Below, piece by piece: positions 35,601 through 42,644 of a DNA stretch of 42,880 nt; within the stretch, counting starts at the first letter, position 1, and each line of letters begins with the position of its first letter. Source of the DNA: Myxococcales bacterium. GTDB taxonomy: Bacteria; Myxococcota_A; UBA796; GCA-2862545. The stretch is taken from positions 1 to 42,880 of the forward strand of contig JAHQVJ010000095.1 in NCBI GenBank assembly GCA_019634415.1, read 5' to 3'. The translations under genes were made by a program, and so were the position numbers. The notes under the pieces were generated by a model that saw nothing but the letters and a program-made list of their open reading frames with translations, was not told the DNA's origin and searched no databases.

Positions 35601-38600
35601 GTCCCCTTGGTCGTTGATCTGCTCCGCCACCGCCGCGGCCAGCGTGTCGGACTGGTTGTAGGCCTCGAGCACCTCGGCCACGGCCAGCCGCACGCGCGGA
35701 TCACTCACCGTGAGTCCGGCCATCAGCCGCTCGGGGAAGTCACGGCGGACCCACTCGAGCAGCAACACCACCCGCAGCGCCAGCGCGCGAACACTGCGAT
35801 CGCTGGCATCCAGGAGCGACAGCAGCTGCTCGTCGTCCGACAACCCCAGCGCTGCCGACACCCTGTCGGCACCGCTGCTGCTCCCTCCGAAGACCAGCGG
35901 TGCACCGGTGGGGTCCCCTCTCCAGGCCAAGCCGAGGGCGAGCTTGTGGCGCACCGCCTCGTCGGAGTGCTGGATGCGCGAAGACAGCGTGGCCGCCCCC
36001 GGCGCCACCCAGGCCAGCGTGCGTGCAGCGGCCACCCGCAGCTCGCCGTCCTCGTCGTCGAGCAAGGCGGTGACGGGGCCCACGGCCGCCGGGTCCCGGA
36101 GCCAGGCGAGTCCCTGTAGGGCCCGGAGCACATAGGTCTTCCACAGCGCGGCCAGATCACCGACCTCGGGACGCTCCGTGGTGACCTGCTCGAGCAACGC
36201 CGACATGGCCTCGAGCCGGCCTGCCTCGGCGAGGCTCGCGGCGGCGTCGATGCGAACGTCGGCATGGCGACTGCTCAAGGCGCCGACCATGGCCTCCGTC
36301 TCCCCTGCGCGCTGCAGGGCCGAGAACGCGCTGCGGCGCACGTCCTCGTCGTCGTCGTCCAGCGCCTCCACCAGCAGGGGGCGCGCTCGATCGTCGATTC
36401 GGGAGGCCAGCACCCCGACGGCCTGCAGCCGCAGGTCCGCGTACTCCGAGCGCAGGGCAGCCACGACGGCCTCGGCGTCGCGACCCCGGGTCTGCTTGCG
36501 AGCGAAGGCGAAGGTCTCGTCGCGAAGCCGCTTGGCGGCGTCGTTGAACCGCTCCAGCAGCAAGGCCCAGGCCCAGTCGTGGCGGACCTCGCCCATGAGC
36601 TCCGTGAGGACCTCGCGGCGAACGTCGTCCTGCAGGCTCTGCAGCGCGAACCGCAGCGCCCCCTCGCCTTGCCCCCCGATCCCCAGCCGCAGCACCGCCT
36701 TGAAGGCATCCATGCGGATCTTGGCGTCGGTGTCGTCGAGGGCACGCCGCAGCAGCACGAGGGCTGGCTCGGAGGGTCCCGACGTCTCGAGGTTGGCGAT
36801 GAGCAGACGCAGACCCCGGCGCCGGATGTCGACGTGGGGGGCAGACAGCCCGATCTCTGCGGCTTGCAGCGGCGCGTGGTCGAGCAGTCGCTCCACCACC
36901 GTGAAGGCCGCATCGCGAACCTGCTCGGCGTCTTCCCGCAGCATGGCCTGCATGCGACCCAGGGCGCGCGGATCGTCGAGCAGGATCAGCGCGCGACAGG
37001 CCCGTACCTGGATATCGGGCTCCCCCTCGCGGGAGAGCTGAAGCAACACGCCGAAGGCGCGACCGTCGCCCAGCGCCGCCAGGTGGCTGGACCCGCGCAG
37101 GCAGGTGTCGCGGTACCGCGACCCCGAGGCCTGAAGGAGTGGGGCGATGGTGGCGGGCGGCTCTGCCGGTGCCGCTGGCGCAGGGGGTGGGTCGCCGCGA
37201 TCGGCGGGCTGGCCCTCGGCGTCGTCCACCGGGCGCGTCTGAAGCCCGTGCAGGTTGCGGTGGAGGTCGGCGTCCACCGCCCGCAGGTGAGCAGCCAAGC
37301 TGGGCACGGCCAGCAACCGCAGCTGGTAGGCCAGCTGGCGCACGTCCGCGTCCGCGTCTTCGGTGGCGGTGCGCAGCGCTCGGTCGGCCGGCTGCAGCAG
37401 CTCACGCTGGAGCAGCCGCAGCAGCGCTCGCCATCGCAGCTGGGGGATGCTGGAGCGAAGCCCGAGCAACGACGCCGTCGGATCGTCGGGATGCAGGCTC
37501 TCGAGCGCCGACAGCGCTGCGTTGCGCACCACGTCCTGCCGATGCGACAGCGCACCGACCAGCATGACGTGTGCCAGCTCGTCACCGGCGGCGGGCTGCG
37601 TGAGCGCGTGCACGGCCACCACGCCGATGTCGGCATAGCTGGCGTCCAGCGCGAGCTTCAGGGGCCTGAGGTCGGCCGTGCCCGCGTGCCGCCGGAGGCC
37701 CGTGAGGGCGGAGCGACGCACGGCCTCGGTGTCGGTGCTCAGCAGCTGCTCGAGCGCAGGCCCTGCCCGCGGGTTGTCCATCGCACCGAGGAGATCGGCT
37801 GCACGCACTCGCAGCTGATGATCCGCATCGGAGGTCGCCGAGATCGCGAGGATCTCGATGGACTCGGCATCCGCGTAGCCAGCCAGCGTGTCGAGCGCGC
37901 CACGGCGCCGCTCCGGCTCGTTCTGCTCGAGCTCGTGCTGAGCCGTCGGGATGGCCCCCCACAGGCGCAGCACGCGGTCGCCCACCTTGCCGTCTTCCTC
38001 GATGGGAAACAGCCGAATGGAGCTGTCGTCCGTGGCCACCGCGACGTGGTCTTGGCCGTCCACCTGCACCATGGCCATTGCCACGGCGGTGCCCACCCCT
38101 TGCTTCTGGGTGGCTGGCTGGCGCTTGTTGCCCCGCTGCCAGGCCTTGATCTCTCCGTCTTCGCCCACCGTGTAGACGCGCTCGCCGTCGCCCTCGATGC
38201 CCCGTGCCGGACGCGCGTGGCCGTGGCTCGTCCCGCGGTCCAGCGGCTCCAGCGCGCCGCGCGCGTGGGTGATCAGGAAGCGGTTGTCCGCGCCGAGGGA
38301 GCGGAAGCGGAGCTCGTCCTTCTCGAAGCGAAGGGCGGTGACCTCACCGCGGTGCAGCGACGCCGACTCGGCGGCCACGAAGACGCCACCTTCCTCAGCG
38401 GTGAACGCGGCCACAGTGCCGTCGGCACAACCGACCACCACCCACTGCCCGCTCGGATCGGAGGCGACCGCGGTGGCGGCGGCCTCGAGCCCGAAGCGCC
38501 CCTGCTCGGTGCCGTCGGCTCCCAGGATCACCAAGCTCGCGCCGTACACCACGGCCACCCCGGTGGCCACGGGTGCCACCCCGACAGCAGGCGGCTCGAA

Positions 38601-38870
38601 CGCGGCTCCCACAGGGGCCATCGATCCGAAGGGCCCCACCCACACGCGACCGTCGGTGCCAGCCGCCACGAACCGGCCATCGGCGGTGGCTGCCAACGCT
38701 ACGGCACCCGGCATCGCCTGATGCTGGAGCGTTCCCGCCAGTGGGTCCGCTCGGTACACGCCAGTGGGCTGCCCCTCCGGATGAGCCGTGACGAACACGA
38801 GGTGGTGACCATCGGACACCACGTCCTCGAGGGCTCCACGATGGGTGAGCCAGTGGTTCTTGGTACTCAC
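32685..38870 (-). CDS. Giant WD40-HEAT repeat protein of the retron operon
   Basis: 2061 residues from the GTG at 38870, which has GGAGGCG upstream and overlaps the preceding stop as GTGA; a longer in-frame extension lies inside the upstream gene. Residues 1 to about 305 form WD40-like blades (ATADGRFVAAGTDGRVWVG, SDPSGQWVVVGCADGTVAAFT, VGEDGEIKAWQRGNK). From about 315 to the end runs a very long HEAT/PBS-lyase-type array with many copies of L-x-D-x-D-x-x-V-R/L-x-x-A units (LDDDDEDVRRSAFSAL, LDDEDGELRVAAARTL, HADDQIRRSAVVAL). HEAT solenoids serve as large binding scaffolds. No catalytic domain is visible. It is among the largest genes one would expect in a retron locus. Confidence 0.88.
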   Translation of the reverse strand: MSTKNHWLTHRGALEDVVSDGHHLVFVTAHPEGQPTGVYRADPLAGTLQHQAMPGAVALAATADGRFVAAGTDGRVWVGPFGSMAPVGAAFEPPAVGVAPVATGVAVVYGASLVILGADGTEQGRFGLEAAATAVASDPSGQWVVVGCADGTVAAFTAEEGGVFVAAESASLHRGEVTALRFEKDELRFRSLGADNRFLITHARGALEPLDRGTSHGHARPARGIEGDGERVYTVGEDGEIKAWQRGNKRQPATQKQGVGTAVAMAMVQVDGQDHVAVATDDSSIRLFPIEEDGKVGDRVLRLWGAIPTAQHELEQNEPERRRGALDTLAGYADAESIEILAISATSDADHQLRVRAADLLGAMDNPRAGPALEQLLSTDTEAVRRSALTGLRRHAGTADLRPLKLALDASYADIGVVAVHALTQPAAGDELAHVMLVGALSHRQDVVRNAALSALESLHPDDPTASLLGLRSSIPQLRWRALLRLLQRELLQPADRALRTATEDADADVRQLAYQLRLLAVPSLAAHLRAVDADLHRNLHGLQTRPVDDAEGQPADRGDPPPAPAAPAEPPATIAPLLQASGSRYRDTCLRGSSHLAALGDGRAFGVLLQLSREGEPDIQVRACRALILLDDPRALGRMQAMLREDAEQVRDAAFTVVERLLDHAPLQAAEIGLSAPHVDIRRRGLRLLIANLETSGPSEPALVLLRRALDDTDAKIRMDAFKAVLRLGIGGQGEGALRFALQSLQDDVRREVLTELMGEVRHDWAWALLLERFNDAAKRLRDETFAFARKQTRGRDAEAVVAALRSEYADLRLQAVGVLASRIDDRARPLLVEALDDDDEDVRRSAFSALQRAGETEAMVGALSSRHADVRIDAAASLAEAGRLEAMSALLEQVTTERPEVGDLAALWKTYVLRALQGLAWLRDPAAVGPVTALLDDEDGELRVAAARTLAWVAPGAATLSSRIQHSDEAVRHKLALGLAWRGDPTGAPLVFGGSSSGADRVSAALGLSDDEQLLSLLDASDRSVRALALRVVLLLEWVRRDFPERLMAGLTVSDPRVRLAVAEVLEAYNQSDTLAAAVAEQINDQGDNPAWPVDVSVLRRMAIVLASADGLRKAAVVDVLRLWDRGGRSTQDAQVGAEHAAHRFQLVVSRSRGAIETLPDPGPAPAVDVTDLVFGTYVGLSGQVGGRSGALVRASALGRLSRMQGVSTQAVIDALIPALADSNGTVRAAAFQALQSAGLPTDRLAAEALSTGQRDLGQLALTLLADTGGADVLWDVLLERDDGLELVAMDLLRERVGEHATDSRALDARSAQARDRAVHLLASRYENSEAAGVLRGALTSRFPDVRRSAALALARHRDGAAYEALVALLVDDDWQSAAINGLAELGDPRAATALLDRWENDPRGTAETYAILDAVADLRSPAVVDRLVALLRRHDDDANGILDAMTTISGYDQRLVFEPDEPDADESWRKGQHPRHDEVLAKVLQLRADRRDSWRLRQLMPGVTWSKGSDVDAPLTRMLHHADDQIRRSAVVALGWRVRHRHASDEALRALLTHKDPATSFLAAEGLARAGASAGLTVLLAAVDTLDEIQLRHRAVLALGYLGDARALDKLLDILDNDEHALIESAAEAIGHLRDSPQRDRILQRLLGLSRGSGGVARRSLVGLRWFGSPDAWTRIRAVADSPDWYTRETVAELLRHDDTATSAESRRTLELRLREERHYRVAPALARSLRRLLGTESLEADYAYMTAARWVAEEDTIARLRERGDASRILDALADPACQDGFVEPLLMGLASREPLPLEAALSKLGDARPKAGTLAARLVGRAGALDEAQRTTLRQAASMSLDDWEARRQRDENLVAATERVRWMLWAAVKQGAGSELIVRTLKLGGQHVEPLRSAAADALPLMPQVTDALLEVLRTGDARARGLAAGTLVRIDRARAEQVVGQHLDDRAVAEPILAAGVVPAELAAAASQVHVQGVALPHLVAARQLGPLQQALTSEFEGVRLGAVDALGALASEDAEGVLVAFASNAEHEEEERKAAWRAVRRSKRQRARQEGAP

Positions 38871-41722
38871 CGCGCCTCCGCGCCAGTGGATGGATTCGCC
38901 GGGAGGCCGCCCAGGTCGCTCCAGCGTGCTCGGATCCGCGTCAGCGCCACCAGACAGGCAGCGGACTCGGCCTGTCCTCGGCTGCCGAGGAACTCTTGGA
39001 ACAGCGGCGTCACACGGGCCGCGAACTCCCGATCGTCGAGCGCCAGATCCCGGCACACCTCGATCAGGGCGAGCTTCGCGCGACGAGCGGGCAGCGGACG
39101 CAGCCCGTCGGTGGAGCTCTTCTTCGGGAGCCGGGCTGGGGGGATCCCGAACAGGGAGCGCCGCAGGAACGCACGCACGTCGCCTTGCTCCGCCGGCCAG
39201 CGGTCGGGCACGGGTGCTGCCTGGGGTCCGTCGTCGTCCTGCCGCGTGGGGGGCTGCCACACCGTGGAGGACGGGCGAGCACGGTACTGGGCCCACAGCT
39301 GCCGCACCACGAACGCCCGCACCTGCCGATCGGGGCTCTCGGTGAGCCGGAACAGCTCCTCGGGAACCGCAAGGCGGGAGTGCAGCGAGATGAGCCGCAT
39401 GCCCAGCGCCCGCGTGCCCGCGTGCAGCGACTCACAGAAGCGGTAGACCCCCTCGGGGTTCAGCCGCGCCGGGTCCAAGCGATAGCGGCGGTGCTCGTTG
39501 CGATCCTCCGCCGTGAGCGCCAAGGCGACGAAGGCGCCCACGTCGTCGTGGGGCAGCTCCGACAGCGCCACGAGCTGTGCGAGGCTGGGCTGCCAGCGCA
39601 CGAGCTCCTGCTTCATCCAGGCCAGCGCCACGTCCCGCACGGGCTTTCGCTCGTCTGCCGCCATGGCGGACGCCCGCTCGAAGGTGAGGAAAGCCGCGGG
39701 AAGCTCCGCACCTGCAGCCAGGGAACGCTCGCGCTCGTCGATGTGGATCTGGGGATGGTGAAGCCGCAGGTAGTGAAGCGCGAACTTCCGCTCCGGCTCG
39801 TCGGAGGGTCCCTCCGAGGTGGCCATCTCGTACAGCCGCTCGGCGCCCGCCATGGCGTCGCCGCTCGCCACGAAGTCGGCCGGCGCGAAGGACCGGGTCA
39901 GGGTGGTGACGGCGAAGTCGTGGAAGCGCGGCTCGGACCTCGACACCATGTCGAGCAGCCAGGCCAGCCCCACCTCGGAGGCCGTGAACACGCGTGGGTC
40001 GCCGAGCAGCTCCATCGCCCAGTCGCTCAGTGCGTCGTCGAACTTCAGCGAGCGCGCCCACTCCCGCTCCGACGTACGCAGCGCCGCGATCCAGGCATCG
40101 GCGTCCCAGCTCGAGGGCGACGCCAGGGACTTCACGAAGTCCACGCCCAGGCGCTGTGCCTGCAGCTTGCCCTCGCGAACCCATCCCTGCACGGCTCCCC
40201 GCGAGGACTGGAACAGCACGGCCCGCCGGAGCACGTCCACGTCCACCAGGGCCAGATCCCGGTTTGACAGCGCGCGCAGCGCGAACTGCGCTCCACGGCG
40301 GTCCACCTTGGGATCGTCCAGCAGCCCCGCGTAGAAGGAGGTGGGGATCTGGGCCTCTGGATGCACCTTCGGCAGCAGGGCCGTCACGAACTGCACCACA
40401 GCGTTCACGCCCGACAGCAGCCGCTCGCGGAACCAGTCCAAGGTGAGCTCGTTGGCTCCGAAGTGCTCCTGGAGCGCCTCTGCAGCCAGGTCGTGACCAT
40501 GGCGGGTGCCGAGCAGCTGCCCCCAGGCCTCGAGCCCCACGTCGGTGCGTGGGTCCCGGTCACGAAGCAGGTCGCGCGCGAGCTGGCGCACGGCGTCGTG
40601 ATCGCTGTTGGCCAGCCGCACCAAGCGACCGAGGGGCAGATCGCGGCCGTGGGTGCGCGCGTACTGGGCCGACCACGCCGCAGCCTCGGGGGACGCCGAG
40701 TCGAGCATCGACAGCACGGCGTCGTGCAGCCCGAGCTGGCGGAACGCTCCGGGCTCGAAGCGCGGCACGTTGTCGAGGATCCAGACCACGAACTTGTCGA
40801 CCGCTGCGCTTCGGACCCCGATCAGGCGAACCACCCAGGACGCCTCGACCTCTCGCAGCTGGGTGCGGAAGTCGGCCTTCAGCGACTCCGCGGCGAAGGC
40901 ACGAACCACGTCGGAGTCTGCCGACTCGAGCAGTGCGAACAGCGGCCGTGGGGTCCGCTGCCAGGCAGCAGCGAAGGCTCGGTGCTGCAGGTTCGGACCC
41001 GCTCCCCGCCCCCGCGCATAGTCGGTTCGGCGAAAGCTACCGCGGGTGTAGGCACCCGACAGCTCGTGGAAGAAGATCTGGTTGGCGATCCAGCTGCGCC
41101 GCAGCATGGCGCGCTCGGGGTAGTGCCGCAGCAGCTCCACGGCAGCATCGGGGTACACGCTGGGCATGTGCACGCCGAGGCGTCGCAGCGTGCGCCAGGC
41201 GCGCCGCACCAGGTACCGCAGGGTGGGCCGCTTCACGTCGCCGCGCTGCCGCCACTGGGTGTACTCGGTGTCGAAGCGAGCCGCGAGGGCGCCGAACATC
41301 TCCCAGTCGCGCTTCTCCTCCGCCTCCTTGAAGATCTGCTTCATGGCGCGCCACGGCCCCCACTTGAGCGGGAGCTGACCGATGGCCGAGATGAGCTGTC
41401 GTCGGGCCCAGGGCGACCCGTCCTGCCACAGCTCCTGCAGCACTTGGTGTAGCCACAGCCGATCGGGAAGCGGCACCTCGGCATCGGGTGCCTCGAGCGT
41501 CTTCCAGTCCGCCAGCCGCTGCTGCCGCCGCGCCTCGGGGGCCAGCTTGCGGAACGAGCGGGTCATCTGCTTGCGACGCATCTTCTGCCACGTGAGCGCC
41601 TCGTCGCGTACCGCCACCCGAGGTTCGGAGGCGTTGCACAGGGCGAGCATCAGGTCGGCCAGGGATGGATCTCGCGCAGCTTGAGCACGCCTCACGTCGT
41701 CCAGCGTGATCACCTGCTCCAC
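38867..41722 (-). CDS. Large helical-repeat (HEAT-like) protein, first gene of the retron operon
   Basis: 951 residues from the GTG at 41722, with GGAGG 4 bases upstream. It is all-helical with degenerate HEAT-like units (LLESADSDVVRAFAAESLKADF, LVRLANSDHDAVRQLARDLLRDRD, LTESPDRQVRAFVVRQLW). Its start lies about 40 bases downstream of the last ncRNA unit, so the ncRNA array and the operon may share one transcript. It overlaps the WD40-HEAT gene by four bases (GTGA). It is likely a partner of that protein; no enzymatic motif is seen. Confidence 0.82.
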   Translation of the reverse strand: MEQVITLDDVRRAQAARDPSLADLMLALCNASEPRVAVRDEALTWQKMRRKQMTRSFRKLAPEARRQQRLADWKTLEAPDAEVPLPDRLWLHQVLQELWQDGSPWARRQLISAIGQLPLKWGPWRAMKQIFKEAEEKRDWEMFGALAARFDTEYTQWRQRGDVKRPTLRYLVRRAWRTLRRLGVHMPSVYPDAAVELLRHYPERAMLRRSWIANQIFFHELSGAYTRGSFRRTDYARGRGAGPNLQHRAFAAAWQRTPRPLFALLESADSDVVRAFAAESLKADFRTQLREVEASWVVRLIGVRSAAVDKFVVWILDNVPRFEPGAFRQLGLHDAVLSMLDSASPEAAAWSAQYARTHGRDLPLGRLVRLANSDHDAVRQLARDLLRDRDPRTDVGLEAWGQLLGTRHGHDLAAEALQEHFGANELTLDWFRERLLSGVNAVVQFVTALLPKVHPEAQIPTSFYAGLLDDPKVDRRGAQFALRALSNRDLALVDVDVLRRAVLFQSSRGAVQGWVREGKLQAQRLGVDFVKSLASPSSWDADAWIAALRTSEREWARSLKFDDALSDWAMELLGDPRVFTASEVGLAWLLDMVSRSEPRFHDFAVTTLTRSFAPADFVASGDAMAGAERLYEMATSEGPSDEPERKFALHYLRLHHPQIHIDERERSLAAGAELPAAFLTFERASAMAADERKPVRDVALAWMKQELVRWQPSLAQLVALSELPHDDVGAFVALALTAEDRNEHRRYRLDPARLNPEGVYRFCESLHAGTRALGMRLISLHSRLAVPEELFRLTESPDRQVRAFVVRQLWAQYRARPSSTVWQPPTRQDDDGPQAAPVPDRWPAEQGDVRAFLRRSLFGIPPARLPKKSSTDGLRPLPARRAKLALIEVCRDLALDDREFAARVTPLFQEFLGSRGQAESAACLVALTRIRARWSDLGGLPANPSTGAEAR

Positions 41723-41761
41723 GGGGCCTCCGTCATTGGCAAAGTCAGCGTGGGGGGGGAA
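41723..41761 (-). promoter_or_regulatory. Leader between the ncRNA array and the retron operon
   Basis: The 39 bases hold the ribosome site GGAGG just before the GTG at 41722 and a run of seven or more C on the minus strand. No clear promoter hexamers are visible, which fits transcription coming from within or upstream of the ncRNA array. Confidence 0.4.
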
Positions 41762-42015
41762 GTCGATGGGAGAGGCGGGCGTTCGCTACCGCTAGACCTG
41801 GGACATGGAAGGCTCACCGATCTTGTCGGCGGTGACGCCCCTAATCGAGGCATGGAACCGCGACTGGCGAGGTTGAACCAGCCCATCCTCGATTAGGGGC
41901 GTCACCGCCGAAAATCAAGATCTGGAACAGCCTTCCTTGTGAAGGATGCGTGCTGGTGTTCCTGGGCGGCGCAACGCCGACCGAATGGCTAGACCTTCCG
42001 CCTCTCCGTCTCGAC
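41762..42015 (-). ncRNA. Retron-like msr-msd unit 1
   Basis: The 216-base scaffold is 41780-41995. Outer arms GGAGAGGCGG (41769-41778) and CCGCCTCTCC (41998-42007) are exact complements, extended by GTCGA (41762-41766) / TCGAC (42011-42015); these act as a1/a2. Read on the minus strand, the order is a1, GGTCTAGC, hairpin CGGCG-TTG-CGCCG (41979-41967), hairpin CCTTC-ACAAG-GAAGG (41945-41931) enclosed by GGAACA/TGTTCC, then the long hairpin, a mostly unpaired stretch, and a2. This is the normal msr-then-msd order. The long hairpin has 24-25 perfect base pairs (41826-41850 with 41887-41911), a lower stem GATCTTG/CAAGATC and a 36-base loop. The plus strand is the alternative template strand. Confidence 0.78.
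41827..41910. repeat. Variable inverted repeat (stem) of unit 1
   Basis: The left arm 41827-41850 and right arm 41887-41910 are perfectly complementary over 24 bases, around the loop 41851-41886. The loop starts CATGGAACC and ends AACCAGCCCAT. The arm sequence differs from those of the other units although the bases around it are the same. Confidence 0.95.
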
Positions 42016-42327
42016 CCAGCGGGTGTAGCACACTCGCCTCAGGGGGGTGAAAGACCGGCGTCGCGAGCACCTTTCACGCGATCCCCCCCAGGCGCGGTAC
42101 TCGATTTGACCCCTTCGGCACGCGATCCTCGCGCATATGCGGGCTTCGTTGGTACAGGCCCAGGGCCTCTGGCCGGGCCCGCTGGCGGCCACGCCCGGTC
42201 AAATTTTGGTCTTTCTCGGTCGACGGCTCGAAGAGCCTGGCCTGCAGGGGCGAAGCCCCAAGGGTCCGACGCGGTTGCTCGTCGGCCGTCACCGAGGGCG
42301 CTTTCGTGAAGCCCGCCAACAGGTGAA
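42016..42327. other. Spacer between ncRNA units 1 and 2, no gene seen
   Basis: This 312-base stretch is about one unit longer than the spacer between units 2 and 3. It holds a large hairpin, a short hairpin GGGG-CGAA-GCCCC near 42247-42259, and an inverted pair ATTTGACC (42104-42111) / GGTCAAAT (42197-42204). I see no scaffold sequence in it. Short open frames across it have no gene-like features. It may be an inserted element or a remnant. Confidence 0.5.
42042..42088. repeat. Long hairpin in the spacer upstream of unit 1
   Basis: GTGAAAG (42047-42053) pairs with CTTTCAC (42071-42077). The stem is extended by a G-run (42042-42046) and a C-run (42083-42089) across a 5-base bulge. It lies just upstream of unit 1 on the minus strand. 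The role is unknown; there is no T-run to make it a Rho-independent terminator. Confidence 0.55.
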
Positions 42328-42578
42328 GTCAGGAAGAGCCGGCCGTTCGCTACTGCTAGACCTGGGACGTGGAAGGTTCACCGATCTGGCCGAGACTGAT
42401 CGGCCCCGTGGCGGCATGGAACCACGACGGGCGGGGTTGAACCAGCCCATCCGTCACGGGGCCGATCAGTCTCGATAGCCAAGATCTGGAATAGCCTTCC
42501 TCGTGAAGGACGAATGCTGGTGTTCCTGGGCGGCGCTACGCCGACCGAATGGCTAGACCCGCGCCGGCCCTCCCTGAC
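42328..42578 (-). ncRNA. Retron-like msr-msd unit 2
   Basis: Scaffold 42344-42559, again 216 bases. Outer arms 42328-42343 and 42563-42578 pair over 16 positions. Their sequence is different from unit 1. Two positions (42334/42572 and 42337/42569) are A-C on the plus strand but G-U if the minus strand is transcribed, which favours minus-strand RNA. The long stem is 42391-42414 with 42451-42474, 24 bp with a single G-T, over the 36-base loop 42415-42450 and the lower stem GATCT-GGC / GCC-A-AGATC. The scaffold differs from units 1 and 3 at about a dozen bases, including the loop of hairpin 1 (TAG in place of TTG on the minus strand). Confidence 0.78.
42391..42474. repeat. Variable inverted repeat (stem) of unit 2
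   Basis: Arms 42391-42414 and 42451-42474 are complementary over 24 bases except one G-T pair (42411/42454). Aligned by position, the arm matches those of units 1 and 3 at only about 11 of 24 bases by hand count. Confidence 0.95.
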
Positions 42579-42644
42579 GGGGGAGACCGTACCACGCAAC
42601 TCCGTGGCGTGGAGTGGGCACGACGCTCCGTGGAGGCCGTGGGG
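42579..42644. other. Spacer between ncRNA units 2 and 3
   Basis: About 66 bases holding a hairpin CCACGC (42592-42597) / GCGTGG (42607-42612). No gene or clear promoter is seen. Confidence 0.5.

Noticed and set aside
33192..39446. Very long plus-strand open frames (975 and 1060 codons) opposite the WD40-HEAT gene
   Set aside because: They are antisense shadows of a GC-rich coding region; the translations are His/Gln/Arg-rich with no domain pattern, while the minus strand has clear WD40 and HEAT repeats.
42042..42088. Rho-independent terminator
   Set aside because: The hairpin is strong but no T-run follows on either strand.
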